Of a stretch of 64,000 nt of DNA, positions 29,248-38,553 are shown piece after piece. The first letter of the stretch is position 1. The number at the start of each line of letters is the position of its first letter. The DNA is from Azospirillum brasilense (GTDB lineage: Bacteria; Pseudomonadota; Alphaproteobacteria; Azospirillales; Azospirillaceae), in the NCBI RefSeq assembly GCF_008365405.1, contig NZ_QOKV01000002.1, positions 1 through 64,000 on the forward strand, written 5' to 3'. Under the pieces are notes generated by a model that was given only the letters and a program-made list of their open reading frames with translations, ran no database searches and was not told where the DNA came from. Both the position numbers and the translations under genes were made by a program.

Positions 29248-30109
29248 CGCAGAAATCCAGATACACCGCCGTCTTCGCCGCGGCGAGGCGCGTCAGCAGG
29301 GCGTGCTGCACCCGGAACTTGACCGCGCCGATCGCCAGCGCGCCGACGCCGACGCCGCGCCCGCCGGGAAGCGGCGTGCCGTTGTCCTTGGGGCCGACCC
29401 CTTCGATGCCGGGCGGCGGAACCGCGTTGATGTCCGCCGCGACCAGCAGGCGGCCCGCTGCGGCGAGGTTGCGCGCCGACAGGATCTGCACGCCGGCCCG
29501 TCCGCAGCCGAACACCACCTCGGCATCGCCGAGCAGCGCCTCCCGCGCCGCGTCGTCGGGCGCGTCGGCGCAGGCGAGTTCCACCCCGAAGCGGCGGCGG
29601 AACTCGGCGGCCTTCGGCTCCACGCCGGACAGGCCGCGGTGGCTGACCAGGGTGACGCGCGCCCCGGCTAGCGCCGCGATCACGGCGGCGATTCCGCCGA
29701 CCACGCCGGTTGCGCCGAACACCTTGAGATTTAGCCCCTTGATCCCGTCCGGATGGCTGCGGCGCAGGGCGCGCTCGACGACGGCGACCATGGCGCCGGC
29801 CGTCGTGAAGGCTCCCGACGGATCGACCATGACCGAGATGGTGAAGGGCGCGAACATGGCCTTGCGGGCGGCGTCCATCATGTCGAGCGCCAGGACCGCG
29901 TCGCGCCCGCCGATGAACAGCCCGGTGCGTGCCGCGTTCGCCGGGTCGCGGGAGAACATCGCGTCCTGGGTGATGCCGGTGATCTCCTCCAGCGCGACGC
30001 CGGTGTAGGGGAACAGCGGCCCCATGCCGGCGTCCGCCGCCATGTTGACATCGAAGGCGCTGACGTGCTTCAGCGGCGTCAGCATGTGCAGAACATAGGG
30101 TGCGGCCAT
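29213..30109 (-). CDS. mtdB: NAD(P)-dependent methylene-H4MPT dehydrogenase
   Basis: 298 residues. It oxidises methylene-H4MPT to methenyl-H4MPT with NAD(P)+. The N-terminal pterin-binding domain begins LHMLTPLKHVSAFDVNMAAD. The Rossmann domain has VFGATGVVGGIAAVIAAL near residue 150, and VVFGCGRAGVQIL and VAADINAVPPPGIEGV follow. The sequence and context favour MtdB over the NADP-specific MtdA: it sits between mptG and mch in the H4MPT operon. Its 3' end overlaps the next ATP-grasp gene. Confidence 0.93.
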   Translation of the reverse strand: MAAPYVLHMLTPLKHVSAFDVNMAADAGMGPLFPYTGVALEEITGITQDAMFSRDPANAARTGLFIGGRDAVLALDMMDAARKAMFAPFTISVMVDPSGAFTTAGAMVAVVERALRRSHPDGIKGLNLKVFGATGVVGGIAAVIAALAGARVTLVSHRGLSGVEPKAAEFRRRFGVELACADAPDDAAREALLGDAEVVFGCGRAGVQILSARNLAAAGRLLVAADINAVPPPGIEGVGPKDNGTPLPGGRGVGVGALAIGAVKFRVQHALLTRLAAAKTAVYLDFCDAYDAARQIAG

Positions 30110-30142
30110 CGCGCGCCTCCCGCTTGGCTCGGGTGTGAGGGG

Positions 30143-31138
30143 TCAGGAGGCCCGCAGCACCACCCGGTCGGTGGTGGATTCCAGCGTCGCGCCGTCGTTG
30201 CGGCCACGGGCCAGATGGAAGTCCAGCGCGGACCCCGCCCAGCGGCGCCGGGCTTCCGCCAGCAGGGCCTCGGCCCGCCGGGCGTCGCCGACGATGGCGA
30301 AGCCGGTCGGCCCCCAGGACGTCTGTCCGACGCCGGGAATGCCCTCGGCCTCCAGCCACGCCAGCGCGTCGGCTACCAAAGGGCTGGTGAAGCGCCCGCC
30401 TTGGACCGGGGCGAAATGGTCGCCCACCGTGCGTTGCAACTCGCCCACCGCCCGCCCGAAACGGTCGGCGTCGCCCTCGATCAGCGCCGGAAGGGCCGCC
30501 ATGACGATCAGGCGGCACAAATGCCCAGCCCGCTCCGCGGGAAAGGGCGGCAGCGCCTTGAAGGCCTGCAACTCGGCGGTGCCGTGCAACCCCTGGCCGT
30601 CGCGGTGCAGGATCAGCAACACGCGCCAGGATTCTGGAAAGGGCAGGCGGGCGACGATGGGCGGCGGCGCATCGCCCGGCCCTCGGCCACCGTCCAGGAT
30701 GACGCCGCCATTCTCGAAGGCGCCGATCCCGATGCCGGAACGGGCGCCACGCTCCAGCTCCGCGGCGAGGCGGCGCACCGTCGAAGGCCGGCCGTGCAAA
30801 TGCGCGAGCGCGGTGCCGACCGCCAGACCGAGCTGGGTGCCGGACCCCAGCCCGACATGTTCGGGAATGGCCTCTTCCACCGTCAGTTCGGCACGGGCGG
30901 GCCAGCGGAAACGATCGCAGACCGCCTGCGCGGCCTTCAGCGCGCGCTCCGCCGACGGGCCGCTCGCGCAGAGGCGGTCGGACGGGCGTGCCCGCAGCGT
31001 CGTCGCCATCCCGTCGAGCGTCAGGCCCAGACTGCCGAAACGGCGGCCCAGACCGCCGTTCATGTCGAGAAACCCCAGATGCAACCGCGCGGGCGCCGTA
31101 ACCCGCACCTCCCTGACTTCATCGACGCCGAGTGGCAT
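30143..31138 (-). CDS. mptG: Beta-ribofuranosylaminobenzene 5'-phosphate (RFAP) synthase
   Basis: 331 residues of the GHMP-kinase-like family. RFAP synthase condenses PRPP with 4-hydroxybenzoate or aminobenzoate, the committed step of methanopterin synthesis. Conserved parts: VTAPARLHLGFLDMNGGLGR at the N-terminus, IPEHVGLGSGTQLGLAVG as the glycine-rich loop, and GVGQTSWGPTGFAIV near the C-terminus. It is the first gene of the minus-strand H4MPT operon, divergent from the pterin dehydratase/fhc operon with 133 bases between. A gap of 33 bases separates it from mtdB. Confidence 0.94.
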   Translation of the reverse strand: MPLGVDEVREVRVTAPARLHLGFLDMNGGLGRRFGSLGLTLDGMATTLRARPSDRLCASGPSAERALKAAQAVCDRFRWPARAELTVEEAIPEHVGLGSGTQLGLAVGTALAHLHGRPSTVRRLAAELERGARSGIGIGAFENGGVILDGGRGPGDAPPPIVARLPFPESWRVLLILHRDGQGLHGTAELQAFKALPPFPAERAGHLCRLIVMAALPALIEGDADRFGRAVGELQRTVGDHFAPVQGGRFTSPLVADALAWLEAEGIPGVGQTSWGPTGFAIVGDARRAEALLAEARRRWAGSALDFHLARGRNDGATLESTTDRVVLRAS

Positions 31139-31206
31139 GAGGACCTCACTCGCTTAAGGAAAGTTGCGTCGTTCTTTTGGTCATGATAGTCTTGCATCAA
31201 AAAAAG

Positions 31207-31239
31207 ACCCCGATCCAATAGTATATACCTCTTCGGGGT
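31207..31239. promoter_or_regulatory. Inverted repeat in the divergent mptG/fhc promoter region
   Basis: ACCCCGA (31207-31213) and TCGGGGT (31233-31239) form perfect 7-base arms around an AT-rich centre containing the palindrome GTATATAC. The 133-base region must drive the H4MPT operon leftward and the fhc operon rightward, so this is a candidate shared operator. It could also be an RNA hairpin in the rightward leader. No regulator gene lies next to it. Confidence 0.35.
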
Positions 31240-31271
31240 GAGGACTGTTCGGTCGCTTCGGGGAGGAAGAC

Positions 31272-31649
31272 ATGACCGCGGTTCAGGAAACCACCTATTC
31301 CGATACAGAGATCGTTGAGCGGCTGCAGCAAATATTGCCGCGGTGGCGGTTCGAGGACGGCTGGATTCGGCGGAAGTACAAGACGAACAGTTGGAAGGGC
31401 ACCCTGATGGTGATCAACGCGGTCGGCCATCTGGCCGAGGCCGCGTGGCATCACCCGGACCTCACCGCCTCCTACGCCTGGGTCGAGGTGCGGCTGAAGA
31501 CCCACTCGGCCAAGGGCATCACCGACAAGGATTTCGACCTCGCCCGCAAGATCGAGGAGGTCGTCCAATGGCAGCCCGCCCGTGACGGCGGCGCGCTGGA
31601 GGGAACGCCCAAGGACGATCCGCGCTTCGCCTACATCAAGTACGACTGA
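31272..31649 (+). CDS. Pterin-4a-carbinolamine dehydratase-like protein
   Basis: 125 residues of the PCD/DCoH fold. The hallmark EAAWHHPDLTASYAWVEVRL is present with the paired His and Pro of the active site, followed by THSAKGITDKDFDLARKIEE. It is longer than a minimal PCD because of the extra C-terminal 25 residues. PCD enzymes dehydrate 4a-hydroxypterins, but no aromatic amino-acid hydroxylase is nearby; members within H4MPT clusters are thought to serve pterin cofactor metabolism. A strong GGGAGGAAG ribosome site precedes ATG 31272. It begins the rightward fhc operon, 4 bases before fhcB. Confidence 0.88.
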   Translation: MTAVQETTYSDTEIVERLQQILPRWRFEDGWIRRKYKTNSWKGTLMVINAVGHLAEAAWHHPDLTASYAWVEVRLKTHSAKGITDKDFDLARKIEEVVQWQPARDGGALEGTPKDDPRFAYIKYD

Positions 31650-31653
31650 CGGC

Positions 31654-32955
31654 ATGGCGAGCGACCGGCCAGTCCATCCCGCCGTCCGCCCCGTCGTCCA
31701 TCGCGACGTCGTGTGCCCGTTCTGCGGCCTCGGCTGCGACGACCTGACCGTCGAGGAAGAACCGCCGTCGACGCTGACGGTGCGCTCCACCGATTGCCCG
31801 GTCGCGCGCGAGCGCTATTCCCGCATGCCGGCGGCCGAACCGCCGCGCGTCGCGGGCGTCCCGGTGCCGCTGGCGGAGGCGGTGGACGCCGCGGCGGCGG
31901 TGCTGGGCGCGGCGCAGGCGCCCCTGGTGGCCGGTCTCGGCACCGATGTCGATGGCGCGCGGGCCGCCCTGTCGCTTGCCGAACGGCTGGGGGCGGTGGT
32001 CGATCACGCGCTGTCCGACGGGTTGTACCGAAATCTGGCGGTGCTTCAGCGCACGGGCTGGATCGCGACGACCCTGGCCGAGCTGCGCAATCGCTGCGAC
32101 CTGCTGCTGGTGACCGGACCGGACCCGGCGACTCTCCACCCGCGCCTCTTCGAGCGCTGGGTGACGCCCGCGCCGGCCTTCCAGGCGCCGCCGTCGCGGG
32201 AGGTGGTGTTCCTGTGCGGAGAGCCGCTGGACACCACGCGGGCTGTGCTCTCGGGTCTTCCCGTCGCGGTGCTGGCCGGTGACCCCGCGAAGATTGGGGA
32301 CGCGGCGGCGGCGCTGGCGGCAGCCGTGGCCGATCCATTCCGTGCCTCGGGAGCCGCGGGCATTGCGGCCGGCGACATCGCCGCCCTGGCGGAGCGGGTG
32401 GTGACGGCGCGCTACGCGGTCGTGGCCTGGGCCGCCGCCGCCTTCGAGGGGCCGCACATCGACTTGACGGTGGAGCGGCTGGTCCACCTCGTGCGCGCGG
32501 TGAACCGGCACACCCGCTGCGCCGGCCTGCCGTTGGCCGGGCACGACAATGTGGTTGGGGTCAATCAGGTCTGCACGTGGCAATTCGGCGTGCCGCTGCG
32601 CATGTCGCTGGCCGGAGGGACACCGTTGCACGATCCCCACCGCTTCGCCTGGGCGCGCTATGCGGAGGTAGCGGACACCGTCGTCTGGGTGTCCGCCTTT
32701 CGGCCCGAGGTGCCCACCTTTCCCGCGGGGCAGACGGTCGTCGCGCTGGCCCCGCCAGGAACGGCCTTTGCCGACGAGCCGGCGGTGTTCATTCCCGTCG
32801 GCACGCCGGGCATCGACCACCCGGCCCATGTCTTCCGCAGCGACACGGTGGTCGCCCTGCGCGCGCGGGGCCTCATCGATCGTGGTTTGCCGGACGCCGC
32901 GACCGTGCTGAAGGCCATCGCCGCCGCCCTGCCTCAGGAGAGCCCGCCATGTTGA
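31654..32955 (+). CDS. fhcB: Formyltransferase/hydrolase complex subunit B (formylmethanofuran dehydrogenase B-like)
   Basis: 433 residues related to archaeal FwdB/FmdB of the molybdopterin oxidoreductase family. The N-terminal VVCPFCGLGCDDLTVEE keeps the CxxCxxxC cluster-type motif. In bacteria the Fhc complex does not oxidise formyl-methanofuran but transfers the formyl group from H4MPT and hydrolyses it to formate. The ATG at 31654 starts 4 bases after the preceding stop, and fhcA starts within its last codons. The order B-A-D-C follows other proteobacterial fhc operons. Confidence 0.93.
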   Translation: MASDRPVHPAVRPVVHRDVVCPFCGLGCDDLTVEEEPPSTLTVRSTDCPVARERYSRMPAAEPPRVAGVPVPLAEAVDAAAAVLGAAQAPLVAGLGTDVDGARAALSLAERLGAVVDHALSDGLYRNLAVLQRTGWIATTLAELRNRCDLLLVTGPDPATLHPRLFERWVTPAPAFQAPPSREVVFLCGEPLDTTRAVLSGLPVAVLAGDPAKIGDAAAALAAAVADPFRASGAAGIAAGDIAALAERVVTARYAVVAWAAAAFEGPHIDLTVERLVHLVRAVNRHTRCAGLPLAGHDNVVGVNQVCTWQFGVPLRMSLAGGTPLHDPHRFAWARYAEVADTVVWVSAFRPEVPTFPAGQTVVALAPPGTAFADEPAVFIPVGTPGIDHPAHVFRSDTVVALRARGLIDRGLPDAATVLKAIAAALPQESPPC

Positions 32956-34598
32956 TGAAGCTCGCCGGGGCGCGCCTTTACGACCCCGCCAACGGCCGTG
33001 ACGGCGCGGTGGGCGACCTGTTCGTCCAGGACGGGCGGATCGTCGCCGATCCCGATCCCGGCGCCGCGCCGGACGAGGTCCATGACCTGTCCGGACGGGT
33101 CGTGATGGCCGGCGCCATCGACATCCACAGCCACATCGCCGGCGGAAAGGTCAACATCGCGCGCCTGCTGATGGCGGAGGAGCATCGCGCGGCGGAAGGG
33201 GCTTGCGGCTGCGGTGTTGGCCTCGCCACCCCGTCCACCCACGCCACCGGCTGCCGCTACGCCCAGATGGGCTACACGGCGGCCTTTGAGCCGGCGATGC
33301 TGCCGAGCAACGCCCGCCACGCCCATCTGGAGATGGCGGACATCCCCCTGATCGACACCGGCGGCTATCTGGTGCTGGGCAACGATGACCTGCTGCTGGA
33401 GCTTCTCGCCTCCGGCGCCGGGGAGCAGGCGGTGGCCGATTACGTCGGCTTCATGCTGAACGCCACGCGCAGCCTCGCCGTAAAGGCGGTGAATCCCGGC
33501 GGCATCAACGCCTTCAAATACAACCGACGGCGCCTTGACGTGGACGAGGCCGGACCCTTCCACGCCATCACGCCGCGCCGCATCCTCACCGCCCTGGCGG
33601 GGGCGGTGCAGCGGCTGGGCATCCCGCACCCGCTGCACCTGCACGGCTTCAACCTCGGTGTGCCGGGCAATGTCGAGGCGACGCTCGACAGCATCGCGGC
33701 GGTCGATGGTCTTCGGCTCCACCTCACCCACGTCCAGTTCCACGCCTATGGCGCGGAGGGCGACCGGAAATTCTCCTCCGCCGCCGTGCACGTGGCTGAG
33801 GCGGTCAACCGCCGGCCCAACATCTCGGTGGATGTCGGGCAGATCATGTTCGGCCAGACGGTGACGGCCTCGGCCGACACCATGGCCCAGATGAACAACG
33901 CCGGGCTCGCCCATCCGAAGAAATGGGTGATGATGGACATCGAATGCGACGCCGGCTGCGGCGTCGTGCCCTTCCGCTACCGCGACAAGGCCTTCGTCAA
34001 CGCGCTGCAATGGGCGATCGGGCTGGAGTTGTTCCTGCTGATCGAGGACCCCTGGCGCGTCTTCCTCACCACCGACCACCCCAACGGCGCGCCCTTCACC
34101 AGCTATCCCGAGCTGATCCGCCTGCTGATGGACCGCGATTACCGCCTCGCCCGGATGGCGGAGCTGCACCCGGCGTTGCCGGAGCACACCATCCTGGGGT
34201 CGCTGACGCGCGAGTATTCGCTGGGCGAGATCGCCACCATGACCCGCGCCGCCCCGGCGCGCATCCTGGGCATGACCGACCGCGGCCATCTCGGTCCGGG
34301 GGCGGTCGCCGACATCACCGTCTACACCGACCGGCCGGACCGCCGCACCATGTTCGAAAAACCCGACCTCGTCTTCAAGGACGGCCGGCTGATCGTCCGC
34401 GACGGCGTGGTGGTGGCGTTCCTCCAGGGGCGCACGCATGTGGTCGAGCCGGCCTACGACCGGACGATCGAGTCCTGGATGGCGCGCCGCTTCGACGAGC
34501 GCATGGGCCAGCGGCTGACGCAGTTCCGCATTGCGGAGGAGGAGATCCGCGGCGGCACCGGCCTGGTCCGCCATGCGTGTCAGCCGGGGGCTTTCTGA
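32949..34598 (+). CDS. fhcA: Formyltransferase/hydrolase complex subunit A (amidohydrolase)
   Basis: 549 residues, the expected length for FhcA/FwdA. A metal-dependent amidohydrolase fold with the zinc motif GAIDIHSHIAGGKVNIAR, further His ligands in HPLHLHGFNLG and LHLTHVQFHAYG, and FLTTDHPNGAPFTSYPEL carrying the conserved Asp. It hydrolyses formyl-methanofuran analogue to formate, the last step of the H4MPT route. It overlaps fhcB by 7 bases and shares TGATG with fhcD. Confidence 0.95.
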   Translation: MLMKLAGARLYDPANGRDGAVGDLFVQDGRIVADPDPGAAPDEVHDLSGRVVMAGAIDIHSHIAGGKVNIARLLMAEEHRAAEGACGCGVGLATPSTHATGCRYAQMGYTAAFEPAMLPSNARHAHLEMADIPLIDTGGYLVLGNDDLLLELLASGAGEQAVADYVGFMLNATRSLAVKAVNPGGINAFKYNRRRLDVDEAGPFHAITPRRILTALAGAVQRLGIPHPLHLHGFNLGVPGNVEATLDSIAAVDGLRLHLTHVQFHAYGAEGDRKFSSAAVHVAEAVNRRPNISVDVGQIMFGQTVTASADTMAQMNNAGLAHPKKWVMMDIECDAGCGVVPFRYRDKAFVNALQWAIGLELFLLIEDPWRVFLTTDHPNGAPFTSYPELIRLLMDRDYRLARMAELHPALPEHTILGSLTREYSLGEIATMTRAAPARILGMTDRGHLGPGAVADITVYTDRPDRRTMFEKPDLVFKDGRLIVRDGVVVAFLQGRTHVVEPAYDRTIESWMARRFDERMGQRLTQFRIAEEEIRGGTGLVRHACQPGAF

Positions 34599-35497
34599 TG
34601 CGGCTCAACGGCGTCCACATCGAGGACACCTTCGCCGAGGCTTTTCCCATGCTCGGCACGCGGCTGGTGATCACCGCCGACACGCCGGACTGGGTGCAGG
34701 CGGCGGTGGTCAGCATGACGGGCTTCGCCACCTCGGTCATCGCCTGCGGCTGCGAGGCGGCGATGGAGCGCCTGTTGCCATCCGACGAGACGCCGGACTC
34801 CCGGCCCGGCACCGCGGTGCTGCTGTTCGCCATGTCCAGGGCGGAACTGGCGAAGCAGGTGGCGCGCCGCGTCGGACAATGCGTGATGACCTGCCCCGGG
34901 ACGGCCTGCTACGCGGGACTGCGGGAGGGGGTGCCAATCCCGCTCGGCAACGCGCTGCGCTATTTCGGCGACGGCTGGCAGATCGCCAAGCGGGTCGGCG
35001 GCCGCCGCTATTGGCGCATCCCGGTCATGGACGGCGAATTCCTGTGCGAGGCGGCCACCGCGGCGGTCGACGGCGTCGGCGGCGGCAACTTCATCATCCT
35101 GGCGGCCGACCGCCGCGCCGGGCTGGCGGCGGCGCAGGCGGCGGTCCTGGCGATCCGCGACGTGCCGGGCGCCATCCTGCCCTTTCCCGGCGGGGTGGTC
35201 CGCTCCGGTTCCAAGATCGGCGGCAAATACAAGGGCGTGATCGCCTCCACCAACACCGCCTTCTGCCCGACGCTGCGGGCGGCGGTGCCGGCGTCGCTGG
35301 TGCCGGAGGGGGTGGAGTCCATCCTTGAACTGGTCATCGACGGGGTGAGCGAAGCGGCGGTCGCCGCCGCCATGCGCGCGGGCATCGCCGCCGTGGCGGA
35401 CCTCGGCGCCGCGGGCGGCGTGGTGTCGGTCACCGCCGGCAATTACGGCGGCAAGCTCGGCCGCTACCAGTTCCGCCTGCACGAGGTGATGGCATGA
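34598..35497 (+). CDS. fhcD: Formylmethanofuran:H4MPT formyltransferase (complex subunit D)
   Basis: 299 residues aligned in character with archaeal Ftr: VHIEDTFAEAFPMLGTRLVI at the start, TCPGTACYAGL, VVRSGSKIGGKYKGVIASTN and an ending GGKLGRYQFRLHEVM. It moves the formyl group between 5-formyl-H4MPT and the methanofuran analogue. It starts at the TGATG overlap with fhcA and ends in an ATGA overlap with fhcC, so subunits are made together. Confidence 0.95.
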   Translation: MRLNGVHIEDTFAEAFPMLGTRLVITADTPDWVQAAVVSMTGFATSVIACGCEAAMERLLPSDETPDSRPGTAVLLFAMSRAELAKQVARRVGQCVMTCPGTACYAGLREGVPIPLGNALRYFGDGWQIAKRVGGRRYWRIPVMDGEFLCEAATAAVDGVGGGNFIILAADRRAGLAAAQAAVLAIRDVPGAILPFPGGVVRSGSKIGGKYKGVIASTNTAFCPTLRAAVPASLVPEGVESILELVIDGVSEAAVAAAMRAGIAAVADLGAAGGVVSVTAGNYGGKLGRYQFRLHEVMA

Positions 35498-36318
35498 GCG
35501 GCGTCGTCCTCACCACGCGCGATCCTTCCGGTCCGCCGATCGACATGACCGGCGTCCTGCCCGAACGGCTGACTGCGGGCGGGCGGGAGGCGCTGGCTGG
35601 GCTGATGCTGGTCCGTGGGCGGGGGCGTCACCGCTTGGACGCGCTGTTCACGCTGGAGGACGGCGGCCCTCCCAATACCCTGATCCTGCGGCCCGGCGGC
35701 GCGGTGCTCGACGGGGTGGGAACGGGCATGACCGCCGGGGAACTCACGGTCGAGGGGGAGTGCGGCGCCTATGCCGGCAGCGCCATGCGCGGTGGCACGC
35801 TGACCGTCGAGGGGAACTGCGGTGCCTTCGCCGCGGCCGAAATGTCCGGCGGGCGCCTGCGCGTCGCGGGCGATGCCGGCGATTTCCTTGGGGCGCCGCT
35901 GGCCGGCGGCACGCGCGGCATGAGCGGCGGCTCCGTCATCGTCATGGGCAACGCCGGGGACCGCGTCGGCGAGCGGATGCGACGGGGCCTGATCGCCGTC
36001 CACGGGCGTGTGGGGAGCCTGTGCGGCGCCCGGATGATCGCCGGGACGATCGTCGTCGGCGCTGGTTGCGGCTCCGATCCGGGGCAGGCCATGCGCCGCG
36101 GCTCCATCCTGCTGCCCCGGGCGCCGGAAGCCGTTCCGTCCGGTTTCGTCGATGGCGGCATGAACGACTGGCTGTTTCTGGACCTGATGCGGAAGGAGCT
36201 GATCGATGACGGGGCTTGGCCCAGTGGATTCCCAACCGCCGGAACCCGTGCCCGGCGCCTTATCGGCGACCGATCGGCGGGAGGGATCGGAGAGGTGCTT
36301 ATCTTGTCAGAAGGGTAG
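35494..36318 (+). CDS. fhcC: Formyltransferase/hydrolase complex subunit C
   Basis: 274 residues of the FwdC/GltB alpha-subunit C-terminal type beta-helix, seen as repeated Gly-rich turns (AGELTVEGECGAYAGSAMRG, GGTLTVEGNCGAFAAAEMSG and so on). It forms the structural part of the Fhc complex. The C-terminus ends about 14 bases before the next gene, so the PQQ-associated substrate-binding protein may be read from the same transcript. Confidence 0.92.
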   Translation: MSGVVLTTRDPSGPPIDMTGVLPERLTAGGREALAGLMLVRGRGRHRLDALFTLEDGGPPNTLILRPGGAVLDGVGTGMTAGELTVEGECGAYAGSAMRGGTLTVEGNCGAFAAAEMSGGRLRVAGDAGDFLGAPLAGGTRGMSGGSVIVMGNAGDRVGERMRRGLIAVHGRVGSLCGARMIAGTIVVGAGCGSDPGQAMRRGSILLPRAPEAVPSGFVDGGMNDWLFLDLMRKELIDDGAWPSGFPTAGTRARRLIGDRSAGGIGEVLILSEG

Positions 36319-36331
36319 CGGGCGCCCTCCT

Positions 36332-37522
36332 GTGATCCGTGCCGCCGCCCTTCTGACCGTTGCCGCCGCGCTCCTGTTCGGGGCACCGGCGTGGGGCGCC
36401 GATCCGCTGGTGGTCCGCATCGGCTATCTGACCCGCGCGGAGGAGCCGCGGATTCCCCAGACCTTCCTCGAACCGGTGTCGGAGGACGAGGGAGTCCAGG
36501 GCGCCCGCCTCGCCATCGCCGACAACAACACGACGGGGCGATTCCTCAACCAGCGCTTCGATCTGGTCGAGGTGACGGTGCCGGAGGACGGGCGCGTCGA
36601 GGAGGCCGTGCGCGACCTCGCCGGGCAGGGTGTGCACCTGCTCGTCGCCGACCTGAAGGAGGACGCCCTGCTCGCCGCGGTCGCGGCGCCCGAGGCGGGC
36701 GGCATGCTGATCTTCAACACCCGCGCCCCGGACGACGACCTGCGCAACGAGCGCTGCCGCGCCAACCTGCTGCATGTGACGCCCAGCCGGCGGATGCAGG
36801 CCGACGCGCTGGCGCAGTATCTCGCCGCGCGGAAATGGATGAACTGGCTGCTGGTGGTCGGGCGGACTCCGCAGGACGCCGCCTATGCCGACGCGATCCG
36901 CGCCGCCGCCAAGCGCTACCGCGCCAAGATCGTCGAGGAGAAGCGTTGGACCTTCGAGGACGCGAACCGCCGCGTCGACACCGGCCACGTCACCGTGCAA
37001 TCGGAAATCCTCACCTTCACCCAGGGCACCGAGCACGACGTGCTGGTCGTCGCCGACGAGGCGGACGGGTTCGGCGAGTATCTGCTCTACCAGACGTGGC
37101 TGCCCCGCCCGGTCGTCGGCACCCATGGGCTCGTCCCGACGGCGTGGTCGCGCGTGCATGAGCAGTGGGGGGCGACGCAGATCCACAGCCGCTTCGAACG
37201 GCAGGCCGGGCGCTGGATGCGTCCGCGCGACTACACCGCCTGGATGGCCGTCCGCGCGGTGGGCGAGGCAGCGACGCGCACCAAGTCCGCCGACCCCGCG
37301 GCGCTCGCCGCCTTCGTGCGCGGCCCGGACTTCGCCCTGCCGGCCTTCAAGGGGCAGGGGCTGACCTTCCGCGACTGGGACGGGCAGCTTCGGCAACCGG
37401 TGCTGCTGGCAGGGCCGCGGGTGCTCGTCTCGGTGTCGCCGCAGCCGGGCTATCTGCACCAATTCTCGGAACTCGACACGCTCGGCGACGATCGCCCGGA
37501 AAGCCGGTGCCGCAACCGCTGA
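36332..37522 (+). CDS. PQQ-dependent alcohol oxidation-associated ABC transporter substrate-binding protein
   Basis: About 396 residues from GTG 36332, chosen because the signal peptide VIRAAALLTVAAALLFGAPA begins there. The mature part is a branched-chain amino-acid type binding protein (PLVVRIGYLTRAEEPRIPQT, LLVADLKEDALLA, MNWLLVVGRTPQDAAYADAI). This subfamily is found beside PQQ alcohol dehydrogenase and an ABC export pair, both present downstream (38729-40335). It follows fhcC by 13 bases. The ligand is unknown; cofactor or alcohol handling is inferred. Confidence 0.8.
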   Translation: MIRAAALLTVAAALLFGAPAWGADPLVVRIGYLTRAEEPRIPQTFLEPVSEDEGVQGARLAIADNNTTGRFLNQRFDLVEVTVPEDGRVEEAVRDLAGQGVHLLVADLKEDALLAAVAAPEAGGMLIFNTRAPDDDLRNERCRANLLHVTPSRRMQADALAQYLAARKWMNWLLVVGRTPQDAAYADAIRAAAKRYRAKIVEEKRWTFEDANRRVDTGHVTVQSEILTFTQGTEHDVLVVADEADGFGEYLLYQTWLPRPVVGTHGLVPTAWSRVHEQWGATQIHSRFERQAGRWMRPRDYTAWMAVRAVGEAATRTKSADPAALAAFVRGPDFALPAFKGQGLTFRDWDGQLRQPVLLAGPRVLVSVSPQPGYLHQFSELDTLGDDRPESRCRNR

Positions 37523-37561
37523 GAAGAGCCCCGGCAGGGGGCAACCATGGGAGGGAACGTG

Positions 37562-38542
37562 ATGTCGTTAACCGGAGGAACCGCCCGGATCGGTGCGTTA
37601 GCGTTGCTGGGTTTCGCCGTCGCCCAGCCCGCGCAGGCGGACACGATCTTCGTGTCGAACGAGAAGAGCAACACCGTCTCGGTGGTGGACGGCGGCAAGC
37701 TGCAGGTGGTCGCCACGATCAAAGTCGGCCGCCGGCCGCGCGGCATCACCTTCAACGAGGACATGACGCAGATCTTCGTCTGCGTCGGCGACGACAACCG
37801 GATCGACGTCATCGACGTGGCGACCCAGAAGGTGGTCGACCGCTTGCCCTCCGGCCCCGATCCGGAGCTGTTCGTCCTGGACCCGCAGGGACACCGGCTC
37901 TACGTCGCCAACGAGGACGACAACATGGTCTCGGTGGTGGACATCGGAGCCAAGAAGATCATCGGCGAGATCCAGGTCGGGGTAGAGCCGGAGGGCATGG
38001 GCGTCAGCCCGGACGGCAAGATTCTGGTGAACACGTCCGAAACGACGAACATGGCCCATTTCATCGACACGGAGTCGCACAAGATCATCGACAACGTGCT
38101 GGTCGATGCGCGCCCGCGCGTCGCCCAATTCACCGGGGACGGGCGGTTCGTCTGGGTGTCGTCGGAGGTCGGCGGGACGGTCAGCGTCATCGACGCGGCT
38201 TCGCGCAAGCTCGTCCACAAGATCAGCTTCGCGGTCCAGGGCGTGCCGCGCGAATCCATCCAGCCGGTCGGCATCCAGCTGACCAGCGACGGGCAGCGCG
38301 CCTTCGTCGCTCTCGGCCCGGCCAACCGGGTCGCCGAGGTCGACGCCAAGACCTACGAGGTGAAGCGCTACCACCTCGTCGGTCAGCGCGTCTGGAATCT
38401 GGCGCTGTCGCCGGACGAGAAGCGCCTCTACACGACCAACGGCGTCAGCAACGACATGTCGGTGATGGACCTGGAGCGCGGCCGGGTCGTGAAGTCGATC
38501 GCGGTCGGCGGTGCGCCCTGGGGCGTAATCGTCAAGCCGTGA
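37562..38542 (+). CDS. PQQ-associated YVTN-type beta-propeller protein
   Basis: 326 residues from ATG 37562, supported by GGGAGGGAA 5-12 bases upstream (ATG 37547 is weaker). Signal peptide to about QPAQA. It is built of repeated blades of the type DTIFVSNEKSNTVSVVDGG, HRLYVANEDDNMVSVVDIG and KRLYTTNGVSNDMSVMDLER, giving a seven-bladed propeller. This family accompanies PQQ-dependent catabolism and the ABC pair that follows. Periplasmic; role unknown, possibly docking for dehydrogenase or cytochrome. Confidence 0.83.
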   Translation: MSLTGGTARIGALALLGFAVAQPAQADTIFVSNEKSNTVSVVDGGKLQVVATIKVGRRPRGITFNEDMTQIFVCVGDDNRIDVIDVATQKVVDRLPSGPDPELFVLDPQGHRLYVANEDDNMVSVVDIGAKKIIGEIQVGVEPEGMGVSPDGKILVNTSETTNMAHFIDTESHKIIDNVLVDARPRVAQFTGDGRFVWVSSEVGGTVSVIDAASRKLVHKISFAVQGVPRESIQPVGIQLTSDGQRAFVALGPANRVAEVDAKTYEVKRYHLVGQRVWNLALSPDEKRLYTTNGVSNDMSVMDLERGRVVKSIAVGGAPWGVIVKP

Positions 38543-38553
38543 TGGGCACGCTC

